Shown piece after piece: positions 8,141 to 15,078 of a stretch of DNA of 64,000 nucleotides (position 1 is the first letter of the stretch; each line of letters begins with the position of its first letter). The stretch comes from JAAOIF01 sp965217125 (lineage in GTDB: Bacteria > Pseudomonadota > Gammaproteobacteria > PS1 > Pseudothioglobaceae): assembly GCA_965217125.1 (NCBI GenBank), contig OZ244244.1:1674001-1738000 (forward strand), written 5' to 3'. The position numbers and the translations under genes are program-made. The notes under the pieces were generated by a model. That model was not told the DNA's origin, made no database searches, and saw nothing but the letters and a program-made list of their open reading frames with translations.

Positions 8141-9079
8141 TTAGTTTGGTCTCAGACTAGCCTTTATAACACTAAAATCATTATTTAGGTAGCCTTTAAG
8201 CTGTGCCTCAACTTGAGAAAATAATATGTTATTAACCCATTTTTCATTACAATTTCTGACTAATTGTATTGCTTCTTGAAATTGATCTCTGGAGTATACA
8301 AAAGATCCAATTAGACTGATTTGATGGCGAATTAGCTCTGCAAAATTTATTTTATGCATCGGTGATGCAAATCCTAAAAAAACACATTTCTTACCCTTTT
8401 GAGTCAGCTGAATTGCTGCTGTCCGAGATTCAATTGAGCCAACTGTATCGAATACAACATCAAATTTTCCTTTCAGCAGTTTTGCTATTTTTGTTGCACC
8501 AAGCTGTATTGAGGCTGAAAGACGAGATTCAGAAAGATCACTAATTTCTATCACTTTACACCCTTGGTTTTTAGCACATGCCACCAAACCAAGACCAAGG
8601 CTACCTGCCCCGATGATAGCTATAGAATTCTGGGAGTCAGCTCTTGACATTTCCCACGCGTTCAAAGAATTCGCAAAAGGCTCAATAAATGAAGCTTGTT
8701 CCCATGAAATTTCTTTGGAAAGTTCAACTAAGGACGATTCAGGAACGACAATTTTTTGAGCAAACCCCCCATCAGATTGAACTCCAATCAATGACCAATT
8801 ATCACATAGTTGAGCCAGATTCCTTTTACATTGTGTGCATTTTTCACAACCTTGCAAAGGATAAATAGTATATCGTTTTCCTTTCTGCGTGACTCCAGAA
8901 ATACTGTGTCCCATTATATGAGGTAATGGGCGAATTCCAGGATTGTTGTATCCAAGATATTCGCTTCCACCAATACCTGCGACCTCAACATCTAAAAGTA
9001 CCTGTCCTTGTTGTATAATTGGAGTTGCCTTATCTTTAAGGCGCAAAACCCTTTTTTTCTCAAGTACTAACGCTTTCAA
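8141..9079 (-). CDS. medium-chain alcohol dehydrogenase-like protein
   Basis: 312 residues of the zinc-type MDR superfamily: a GroES-like N-terminal domain, a structural-zinc loop with four cysteines (GCEKCTQCKRNLAQLCD) and a Rossmann domain (IAIIGAGSLGLGLVACA). The usual catalytic-zinc cysteine (GICGSD) is replaced by glycine (GIGGSE), and the GHE motif reads GHS, so the catalytic metal site looks damaged or re-purposed. The start is TTG at 9079, with GGAG six bases before it. It is the first cassette next to the second attI and would be read from the Pc-like promoter there. The substrate is unknown. Confidence 0.8.
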   Translation of the reverse strand: MKALVLEKKRVLRLKDKATPIIQQGQVLLDVEVAGIGGSEYLGYNNPGIRPLPHIMGHSISGVTQKGKRYTIYPLQGCEKCTQCKRNLAQLCDNWSLIGVQSDGGFAQKIVVPESSLVELSKEISWEQASFIEPFANSLNAWEMSRADSQNSIAIIGAGSLGLGLVACAKNQGCKVIEISDLSESRLSASIQLGATKIAKLLKGKFDVVFDTVGSIESRTAAIQLTQKGKKCVFLGFASPMHKINFAELIRHQISLIGSFVYSRDQFQEAIQLVRNCNEKWVNNILFSQVEAQLKGYLNNDFSVIKASLRPN

Positions 9080-9097
9080 TTATGACTCCATATTTTG

Positions 9098-9125
9098 TAT
9101 AACTATTATTATAAGGATATATTTC
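9098..9125 (-). other. attI site of the second, broken integron platform
   Basis: The sequence from TATAAC (9098-9103; GTTATA on the minus strand) rightwards is nearly the same as that left of the intact intI (from 13936). The two copies diverge exactly at the G/TT crossover position, where each is joined to a different cassette. A short inverted repeat around AAGGATATATTTCCTT adjoins it. Confidence 0.75.
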
Positions 9126-9153
9126 CTTATATTACGATATTAAAAACAGTCAA
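9126..9153 (-). promoter_or_regulatory. candidate cassette promoter (Pc) of the second platform
   Basis: On the minus strand TTGACT (9153-9148) and TATAAG (9131-9126) are separated by 16 bases, reading through attI into the dehydrogenase cassette. In the intact platform the same two boxes are 32 bases apart because of a 16-base insertion. Confidence 0.5.
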
Positions 9154-9225
9154 ATTTTATTTATTTTAAGATAAAATTAGTATTTTTACCTGATATATGG
9201 TATCTTGGTAAAAAAAAGTTAATTA

Positions 9226-10775
9226 GTCACCCCTTAAAAACCACTCAACCATTTGATTTATAATAATTAAAATAAAAAAAACCATAGACAAATCAACCAA
9301 CTTTTGTTAAAATACCCCTTATTTCTTGGTCGTTTTGCTTAAAAAATATGTTAACTAAATCCATACCACTATCCACCCAATCAAATCTCTTTCATTCAGA
9401 GCTGCTTTCTCAATTAGATGTCAAAGATCCTTTAATACAACTAGCCAACACAATTAACTGGTCAATCTTTGATACTTCCTTTGAGAAGCATTACTCTAAA
9501 GACAATGGCGCACCCTCAAAACCCATTAGGCTAATGGTAGGCTTGCTTATCCTTAAGCAGCTCGAAAACCTATCAGATGAAGCTGTTGTTATGCAGTTTA
9601 AAAGAAACCCATATTACCAATACCTTTGTGGTCATCCAACCTACACCCCTGATGTGCCATGCAATGCTACTGAATTAGTACACTTTAGAAAGCGTATAGG
9701 CGTTGAAGGTTTCAATCTTATCTTTAAAATGAGTGTTGAGTTACATGGCAAAAAAGCCCAAGAAGACACAGTGTTAATCGATACCACCGTGCAAGAGAAA
9801 AACATCACCTACCCCACTGATGCCAAACTTGCCATTAAAATTATTAATCGTCTTAATAAGTTAGCAAAATACCATAGCATTCAACAACGCAGAACTTACA
9901 TCAAAGAAGTTAAAAACTGTCGACTCTTGATTCGTCACTTTCGTCATGTAAAAAAGCGTGCCAAAGCCAAAAAAGCCTTGAAAAGACTTAGAACCATCGC
10001 CAACAAACTGATTCGAGAATTACAAAGAAAGCTACCTCAGCATCTGTTGTTTGAAAGCTACCAAAAAGACTTTTTATTCTACCAACAAGTCTTAGCGCAA
10101 CAACCTAAAGACAAAAACAAAATCTATTCCTTACACGAGCCAAATGTTTATGTCATCGCTAAAGGCAAAGACCACAAACAATATGAATATGGCAACAAAG
10201 TATCCATTGTCTCAACCAAAGATACAAACATCATTATCGGCGTAGCAAGTCATGATAAAAATATTCACGATTCAAAAACCTTGGATATTGCCCTATCCCA
10301 TGCTCATAGTAATCGCACTAAGTCCATTAAAAATGCGGTATGTGATAGAGGTTATGTTGGTGCTAAAGAGGTCTTAGGTGTAAAAATTATCCTACCTAAA
10401 AAAGCCCTTAAACGAGACAATCGTTATCAGCGCGATAAAAAGCGTAAACTGTGCAAAAGGCGCGCTGCTATTGAACCCATCATTGGACACCTTAAATCAG
10501 ACCATAGATTATCCAGAAACTTACTCAAAGGGCAAATAGGTGATGAGATTAATGTTTTGATGGCTGCCACTGCTTGGAATTTGAGAAAGTGGCTAGTCAT
10601 AGCTACTATTTTTTGTTTTGGCAAAAAGTTGAGTTGTTTTTGGCAAAATATCAGAAATCTTTTGTTAATTCTTAGCTACAAGTGCGGTGTCATACAAAAA
10701 ACAAATTTTGTTGGTTTTGGCTGTTGGTAGAATGGGTGTTTTTGGTTTTGGTAGAATGGGTTTTTAAGGGGCGAC
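9226..10775 (+). mobile_element. insertion sequence, 1550 bp, IS5-superfamily type
   Basis: The terminal inverted repeats start GTCACCCCTTAAAAACC (left) and GTCGCCCCTTAAAAACC (right, read inwards). The element is flanked by a 6-bp duplication TAATTA (9220-9225 and 10776-10781). The uninterrupted target is visible in the homologous stretch before the intact intI (GTTAATTACATAA). It inserted between attI and the truncated intI copy. It carries one transposase gene. Confidence 0.9.
9348..10730 (+). CDS. DDE transposase (DUF772 + DDE_Tnp_1)
   Basis: 460 residues. The N-terminal DUF772 domain (PIRLMVGLLILKQLENLSDE) is followed by a split DDE nuclease: first Asp in LIDTTVQEKNITYPTD, second in VCDRGYVGAKE, Glu in AAIEPIIGHLKSDHRL. 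A basic insertion lies between the first two motifs. It is full length and apparently intact, so the element may still be active. The exact IS family name cannot be assigned without a database. Confidence 0.9.
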   Translation: MLTKSIPLSTQSNLFHSELLSQLDVKDPLIQLANTINWSIFDTSFEKHYSKDNGAPSKPIRLMVGLLILKQLENLSDEAVVMQFKRNPYYQYLCGHPTYTPDVPCNATELVHFRKRIGVEGFNLIFKMSVELHGKKAQEDTVLIDTTVQEKNITYPTDAKLAIKIINRLNKLAKYHSIQQRRTYIKEVKNCRLLIRHFRHVKKRAKAKKALKRLRTIANKLIRELQRKLPQHLLFESYQKDFLFYQQVLAQQPKDKNKIYSLHEPNVYVIAKGKDHKQYEYGNKVSIVSTKDTNIIIGVASHDKNIHDSKTLDIALSHAHSNRTKSIKNAVCDRGYVGAKEVLGVKIILPKKALKRDNRYQRDKKRKLCKRRAAIEPIIGHLKSDHRLSRNLLKGQIGDEINVLMAATAWNLRKWLVIATIFCFGKKLSCFWQNIRNLLLILSYKCGVIQKTNFVGFGCW

Positions 10776-10804
10776 TAATTACATAATTTAAATTTAAAAA
10801 TCTA

Positions 10805-11014
10805 ATGACCATGATAACAGAAAATAAATCTGTGTTACTGCAAATGCGTGAATTGATGCGTAGGATGGGTTATGCGTATAAAACGGAAAACACTTATTGT
10901 GATTGGGTTAGGCGTTTTATTAAATTTTCAAATGTGGGGGGTAAAAATGAGTTATTGGAAGATGCGCAAACTAAGGTAGAGGGTTTTTTGAATGATTTGG
11001 CGGTAAAACAAAAT
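10805..11014 (+). pseudogene. intI: truncated integron integrase gene (first 70 codons)
   Basis: The N-terminal SAM-like DNA-binding part of intI is almost identical to the intact copy at 14095 (differences such as QQ to LQ and a Thr/Asn change). Homology stops at AAAACAAAAT, where the sequence switches into the cassette-end repeat that follows the endonuclease VII-like gene. The catalytic domain is missing, so it cannot recombine. Confidence 0.9.
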
Positions 11015-11040
11015 AAATCACTCTCTGGCCCTAATTATTT
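11011..11040. repeat. cassette-end repeat, copy 1
   Basis: A 30-base sequence also present at 12411-12440 and 13252-13281 (core: CACTCTCTGGCCCTAATTAT). Here it joins the end of the endonuclease VII-like gene to the truncated intI. Confidence 0.85.
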
Positions 11041-11490
11041 AAGTGTGCCTTTTAACCATTGAATGGCTCTCTGTAGAATTGTTGGACTATCTTCCATCAT
11101 TCCCATACCATTATTACACATACGGCAAATATAGCCTCTTATCTCACCTGTATCATGATTATGGTCTAATACTACATCATTGGTAAATTGTCTTTCGAAT
11201 ATAGTATCGCAAATAGGACAAATAAATATACCACCTATCTCTGGAGGTGGATTTTTTTGTTCATATTCTTTTTTCTGTTTTGCTGGTATTGGTTTTTTAC
11301 TTTTGCGACATTCTTTACATTCACCTCTTCTTGATACACGGCCTGCAATACTTTTTTGGTTCTTTTCAAAATCAAATATACTTTTCTTTTTGCTACATCT
11401 ACGACATTTTTTGGTTGCAGATAAACATTCTTGGCAATAGTCGCCTGAATTTGCTATTTGATTTTGATTACACTCAGAACAAATAGCCAT
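11035..11490 (-). CDS. endonuclease VII-like HNH protein with zinc ribbons
   Basis: 151 residues. The N-terminal half contains several Cys-x2-Cys pairs (CSECNQ, CQEC, CRRCSKKK, CKECRK) resembling zinc ribbons. The C-terminal half has the recombination-endonuclease-VII signature DHNHDTGEIRGYICRMCNNGMG. The gene overlaps the 3' end of the methyltransferase gene by 17 bases, and both lie in one cassette. A restriction partner to that methyltransferase is the simplest reading; it is not proven. Confidence 0.75.
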   Translation of the reverse strand: MAICSECNQNQIANSGDYCQECLSATKKCRRCSKKKSIFDFEKNQKSIAGRVSRRGECKECRKSKKPIPAKQKKEYEQKNPPPEIGGIFICPICDTIFERQFTNDVVLDHNHDTGEIRGYICRMCNNGMGMMEDSPTILQRAIQWLKGTLK

Positions 11491-12286
11491 TACTATTCTC
11501 TATCCTATCTTTAGCAATATTATAGTATTCTTTAGAAATTTCACTTCCTATATATTTGCGTTTATTTAGTAGTGCCATTTTAGCTGTTGTGCCACTACCT
11601 ATAAATGGATCATATACTATATCGTTCTCATTACTCCACGATAAAATATGGTCATGTGCTAATTTTTCTGGGAATATTGCAGGGTGATTATGTGCTATAT
11701 TATCAGAGGCACTATGACCTTTGCCAATTAAGTATTGCCATATATTTGTTCTGCGACCTGTTTTAGAGTATCCCTTACGCTTCACTGCCTGCAAAGAGCC
11801 ATCAAACATTCTTTTATTGCTTACATCACCATTGCGAGCATCTTTATTCTCTCTATCCATTATAAGATTGATTGTTTTCGGCTCGCCTTTTGATAATACA
11901 AACATATATTCAAATGTTTGCCAATAGGTTTTATTGCTTCCAACAGCGCCCCTTGGCGTTTTTTGATATATCATAGTATCAAACAGATTAAAACCAATGT
12001 CTTTAAAATATAGGGCTTGACGAAAAGATGTTCCGCTTTCATTTCCTTTTATAGTTTGGTCTCCGACAACCCAAACAACAACCCCGCCATTAGCTACAAT
12101 CCGATATAACTCTTTGGCAATCTTTTCAAATTGATTAAATGTATTACCAGAGTATTTTCGCATATTATCATAAGGCGGACTAGTGATTACTAAATCAATG
12201 TAATCACTATTCATAAACGACATAGTTTTTAAACAACACTCGTTATAAATGTTGTTAGCGGCAATGTTGTGGGCTGTACTATTCAT
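11474..12286 (-). CDS. site-specific DNA methyltransferase (N4-cytosine/N6-adenine, beta-type order)
   Basis: 270 residues. The catalytic motif IV SPPYDNMRKYSG (TSPPY) comes first and the AdoMet-binding motif I DPFIGSGTTAKMALLNKRKYIG last, the order of class beta amino-methyltransferases. SPPY is common in both N4-cytosine and N6-adenine enzymes, so the base is undecided. The target-recognition region lies between the two (about residues 90-200). Together with the overlapping endonuclease VII-like gene it may form a compact restriction-modification cassette. Confidence 0.85.
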   Translation of the reverse strand: MNSTAHNIAANNIYNECCLKTMSFMNSDYIDLVITSPPYDNMRKYSGNTFNQFEKIAKELYRIVANGGVVVWVVGDQTIKGNESGTSFRQALYFKDIGFNLFDTMIYQKTPRGAVGSNKTYWQTFEYMFVLSKGEPKTINLIMDRENKDARNGDVSNKRMFDGSLQAVKRKGYSKTGRRTNIWQYLIGKGHSASDNIAHNHPAIFPEKLAHDHILSWSNENDIVYDPFIGSGTTAKMALLNKRKYIGSEISKEYYNIAKDRIENSNGYLF

Positions 12287-12346
12287 TCTCCTAATTTTAT
12301 ACTAATATACATATAACTACATACATTTGATAGTTCTAAGTTTACG

Positions 12347-12401
12347 AATAACGCCTTTATATTCAGCTGCCACAGCAGTCCGCTGGAAGTGTTTGTTAGG
12401 T
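12347..12401 (-). other. attC recombination site (Abi-alpha cassette)
   Basis: The outer cores are ATAACG (12348-12353) and GTTAGGT (12395-12401). The hairpin arms are CAGCTGCC and GCAGTCCGCTGG, with unpaired bases. The 42-base cassette-end repeat starts right beside it. Confidence 0.8.
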
Positions 12402-12440
12402 GCTTTTCTAAAATAAATCACTCTCTGGCCCTAATTATTT
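12399..12440. repeat. cassette-end repeat, copy 2
   Basis: 42 bases identical to 13240-13281, covering the end of the Abi-alpha gene and the first bases of its attC. The shorter 30-base core is also at 11011-11040. Confidence 0.85.
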
Positions 12441-13088
12441 TTCATTTTTTGTGCTAGGTGCCTTTACACCAGCTAAAAGAGAGTTGCCTAAAGGTGATAC
12501 GCGAAATGAACTATTAGTTGCTGTGCTAGGACCAACCCCGCTTTTATAAGTTGGATCTTGAATTAGACAACCCAACCTCCAGAGATTACCTAATGCTAAA
12601 CCAGCATCCTCACTCGGTACATTGAGTTTTGATGCTATTTCTTTGCAATCTAGGGGACTATTTCCCGTTAATTCTGCAACCTCCCTACAATTAAGCCAAC
12701 CCTGTGTTTCAAAAAACTCTAAAACTATTGCATCTAAGGCGTTGAATTCAGAAATTAGTGTTATATGTGTTTTTGATATTTTATATTCATTATTGGGATC
12801 TGCCGCATTTGCCAATAGGCGCGCCCACATGTCTTGTAAGCTTGGTTCTTCTTCTATAGATGCACCATCCATAAAACGAATAGCCAAACCAAGAGGTATA
12901 GTTTTTTTGCCTTGAGCGTTACGTTCTTTTAGATATTTTTCAGCTCTACCTAAAACGCGATTAGCATTTTTCCAACGAAGAAGATGAACTTCGTCTCGTA
13001 TTAACTCCCCTACAGTTTCACCCATGAAGTCAGTACAGCTTTTAGTGAAAATTTTTGCTGCTTCAGTTACTGGTTCAATAATATTCAT
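12435..13088 (-). CDS. Abi-alpha (DUF4393) domain protein
   Basis: 217 residues. The central region matches the Abi-alpha/DUF4393 family (IPLGLAIRFMDGASIEEEPSLQDMWARLLANAADP), found in abortive-infection and other phage-response genes. The C-terminal part looks like a winged-helix fold (LTGNSPLDCKEIASKLNVPSEDAGLALGNLWRLG). No enzyme motif is seen. A defence role is inferred from the family and from neighbouring nuclease cassettes. Confidence 0.7.
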   Translation of the reverse strand: MNIIEPVTEAAKIFTKSCTDFMGETVGELIRDEVHLLRWKNANRVLGRAEKYLKERNAQGKKTIPLGLAIRFMDGASIEEEPSLQDMWARLLANAADPNNEYKISKTHITLISEFNALDAIVLEFFETQGWLNCREVAELTGNSPLDCKEIASKLNVPSEDAGLALGNLWRLGCLIQDPTYKSGVGPSTATNSSFRVSPLGNSLLAGVKAPSTKNEK

Positions 13089-13111
13089 TGCGTAAATTCT
13101 ATTGTTTAAAC

Positions 13112-13241
13112 ATAACGGCGTGGTAATCGTAAATTAGCGTAAATTAGCGTAAATTAGCGTAAATTAGCGTCAGAGTGTCATTTTCGTATAATTTACTATA
13201 TTATATCATATAGAATGACACTCTGACCTTAATTTATTTGG
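13112..13241 (-). repeat. long hairpin with four 10-bp tandem repeats; degenerate attC or REP-like element
   Basis: Four tandem copies of CGTAAATTAG occupy 13128-13167. They are followed by a perfect 14-bp stem (GTCAGAGTGTCATT at 13169-13182, complement at 13214-13227) around an AT-only loop. The ends CATAACGGCG and ATTTGGTGC resemble attC cores, the right one mutated. GTCAGAGTG-type palindromes are also seen in REP elements, so its nature is open. Confidence 0.5.
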
Positions 13242-13281
13242 TGCTTTTCTAAAATAAATCACTCTCTGGCCCTAATTATTT
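13240..13281. repeat. cassette-end repeat, copy 3
   Basis: Identical over 42 bases to 12399-12440. Here it has no gene of its own: it lies between two attC-like sites only about 60 bases apart, as the remains of a cassette whose body was lost. Confidence 0.85.
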
Positions 13282-13298
13282 TCTTCCATATTTTGAGC

Positions 13299-13355
13299 TC
13301 TAACGCCGCAAGAAGCGGCAAAGTTTACTTTGTCCGCTTGCTTGCCTTATTATAG
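13299..13355 (-). other. attC recombination site of the first cassette
   Basis: TCTAACGCC (13299-13307) is the inner core. The hairpin GAAGCGGCAAAG/CTTTGTCCGCTTG has one extrahelical base, typical for attC. The outer core at 13347-13355 is degenerate and overlaps the stop codon of the HNH gene. Confidence 0.7.
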
Positions 13356-13931
13356 CTTTGCATAAGACTTTGCGACTGTTTCGTTTATTTCAGTTGCTAA
13401 AACCTGCGCCTCTTTCATGGTTTCTTGTACAACTTCCCAGTTTTTCCAGTGCTGATCCCATTTCTCTTTACCAACCAAAGACTCGAAGTCAACTTTGGTT
13501 GGTACATCGTTATTTTCATAGAGCTCAAGTTTTTCCATTCTTGCTTTAATGTCGCTGACACCTTTCGTTTTTGGAGATAAGGTAGCATCACTAACCATCC
13601 ATGCCCTCCAATTCTTATTTCCTTTGGATTGGTTGCATTTTCCGCAGGCTGGAACCAAATTGTGAATTTCTGAAACGTAGCCAGTAGGCTTTTTATTCAT
13701 GACCAGAGGGCGAAGATGATCCCACTCTGTTGCTACAGCTCCACAGTATGTGCATTGAAAAGAATCATGATCCATTCCGAGAATATCTAGAGCGTGCTTT
13801 ACCTCTTCATTAGTAGGCTCAATAACTGGAATTATTGAGTTGATAAATGAATTAGTAATGCTCGATGACCTTCCTGTTATTTTCATAGGCTTGGGCATTC
13901 TAAATAGTGATAAATATTCCATGACTCTCAT
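13350..13931 (-). CDS. HNH endonuclease
   Basis: 193 residues. The HNH/McrA-like core lies in the middle: CTYCGAVATEWDHLRP, then NLVPACGKCNQSKGN, giving two Cys-x2-Cys zinc ligand pairs around the catalytic DH and N. The N-terminal 60 and C-terminal 60 residues have no recognised motif. It is the first cassette next to the intact attI, the position of the most recently inserted cassette. No methyltransferase is in the same cassette. A phage-defence nuclease is plausible but not shown. Confidence 0.8.
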   Translation of the reverse strand: MRVMEYLSLFRMPKPMKITGRSSSITNSFINSIIPVIEPTNEEVKHALDILGMDHDSFQCTYCGAVATEWDHLRPLVMNKKPTGYVSEIHNLVPACGKCNQSKGNKNWRAWMVSDATLSPKTKGVSDIKARMEKLELYENNDVPTKVDFESLVGKEKWDQHWKNWEVVQETMKEAQVLATEINETVAKSYAKL

Positions 13932-13935
13932 TGGC

Positions 13936-14094
13936 TATAACTATTATTATAAGGACATATTTCCTTATAATGCGATATTAAAAACAAATCTGGTAAAAAA
14001 CAGTCAAATTTTATTTATTTTAAGATAAAATTAGTATTTTTACCTGATATCTTGGTAAAAAAAGTTAATTACATAATTTAAATTTAAAAATCTG
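13936..14094. promoter_or_regulatory. attI and intI promoter region of the intact platform
   Basis: TATAAC at 13936-13941 is the attI core, joined to the first cassette. A 9-bp inverted repeat (TTATAAGGA/TCCTTATAA, 13947-13970) adjoins it. The Pc-like boxes (minus strand TTGACT at 14007-14002 and TATAAG at 13969-13964) are 32 bases apart, too far for a sigma70 promoter. No clear LexA box is seen. The remaining AT-rich stretch should hold the intI promoter. Confidence 0.6.
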
Positions 14095-15078
14095 ATGACT
14101 ATTATGACAGAAAATAAATCTGTGTTACAGCAAATGCGAGAATTGATGCGTAGGATGGGATATGCGTATAAAACAGAAAATGCTTATTGTGATTGGGTTA
14201 GGCGTTTTATTAAATTTTCAAATGTGGGGGGTAAAAATGAGTTGTTGGAAGATGCGCAAACTAAGGTAGAGGGTTTTTTGACTGATTTGGCGGTAAAACA
14301 AAATGCGGCGGCGAGTACGCAAAATCAGGCGTTTAATGCTTTGGTGTTTTTGTATGGCAAAGTTTTAAAGTGTCCTTTGGATGGTGTTAATACGGCTCGT
14401 TCGCGTAAAGAGCCGCGTATTCCAGTGGTGTTGAGTGTTAAAGAGGTGAAAAAAGTGTTTGCAAAACTCAAAGGCACGAATATTTTAATGGTGCAATTAT
14501 TGTATGGTGGGGGTTTGCGAATTTCTGAGTTGGTGCGGTTGCGGGTGGCTGATATTGATTTTGAACATAGCCAAATTACGGCGCGTGATGTCAAGGGTAA
14601 AAAAGACCGAGTTACACCGTTAGCACAAAAACTGATTCCTTTGTTACAGAAACATTTAGAACAAAGAAAAGCAACGCATAAGGAGGATTTGGCACAGGGT
14701 TATGGCAGTGTTTATCTGCCGAATGCTTTGGCAAGGAAATGCCCTAATGCAGATAAAGAATTTGGCTGGCAATATGTGTTTGCCAGCAGAAATATTGCAA
14801 CAGACCGAAGAAATGGGGCTGAACGGCGGCATCATATTGACCAATCAGCGGTTAATAAAGCCATTAAAGTCGCGGCTAAACGCTGCAAGTCAATTGATAA
14901 AAAAATCTCAGCTCATACCTTTCGACACTCGTTTGCCGTGCATCTTTTGCAAACTGGCACCGATATTCGCATGATTCAGGCGTTGTTAGGGCATAGTGAT
15001 TTACAAACCACAATGATTTATACGCATGTGCTACGACAAAGCGGGCAGGGTGTGGTATCGCCATTGGATAGGTTGTGA
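14095..15078 (+). CDS. intI: integron integrase
   Basis: 327 residues, tyrosine recombinase. The N-terminal core-binding domain is followed by the catalytic domain with Arg in GGGLRISEL, His-x2-Arg in SAHTFRHSFAVHLL, His in LLGHSD and the nucleophile Tyr in TTMIYTHVL. The integron-specific extra segment is present (ALARKCPNADKEFGWQYVFAS, then RRHHIDQSAVNKA). It is transcribed away from the array, as is usual. It cuts attI and folded single-stranded attC sites to insert or remove cassettes. Apparently intact. Confidence 0.95.
   Translation: MTIMTENKSVLQQMRELMRRMGYAYKTENAYCDWVRRFIKFSNVGGKNELLEDAQTKVEGFLTDLAVKQNAAASTQNQAFNALVFLYGKVLKCPLDGVNTARSRKEPRIPVVLSVKEVKKVFAKLKGTNILMVQLLYGGGLRISELVRLRVADIDFEHSQITARDVKGKKDRVTPLAQKLIPLLQKHLEQRKATHKEDLAQGYGSVYLPNALARKCPNADKEFGWQYVFASRNIATDRRNGAERRHHIDQSAVNKAIKVAAKRCKSIDKKISAHTFRHSFAVHLLQTGTDIRMIQALLGHSDLQTTMIYTHVLRQSGQGVVSPLDRL

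Noticed and set aside
14095..15078. XerC/XerD-type chromosome dimer recombinase
   Set aside because: The integron-integrase-specific insert (ALARKCPNADKEFGWQYVF) and the neighbouring attI/attC sites fit IntI rather than Xer.
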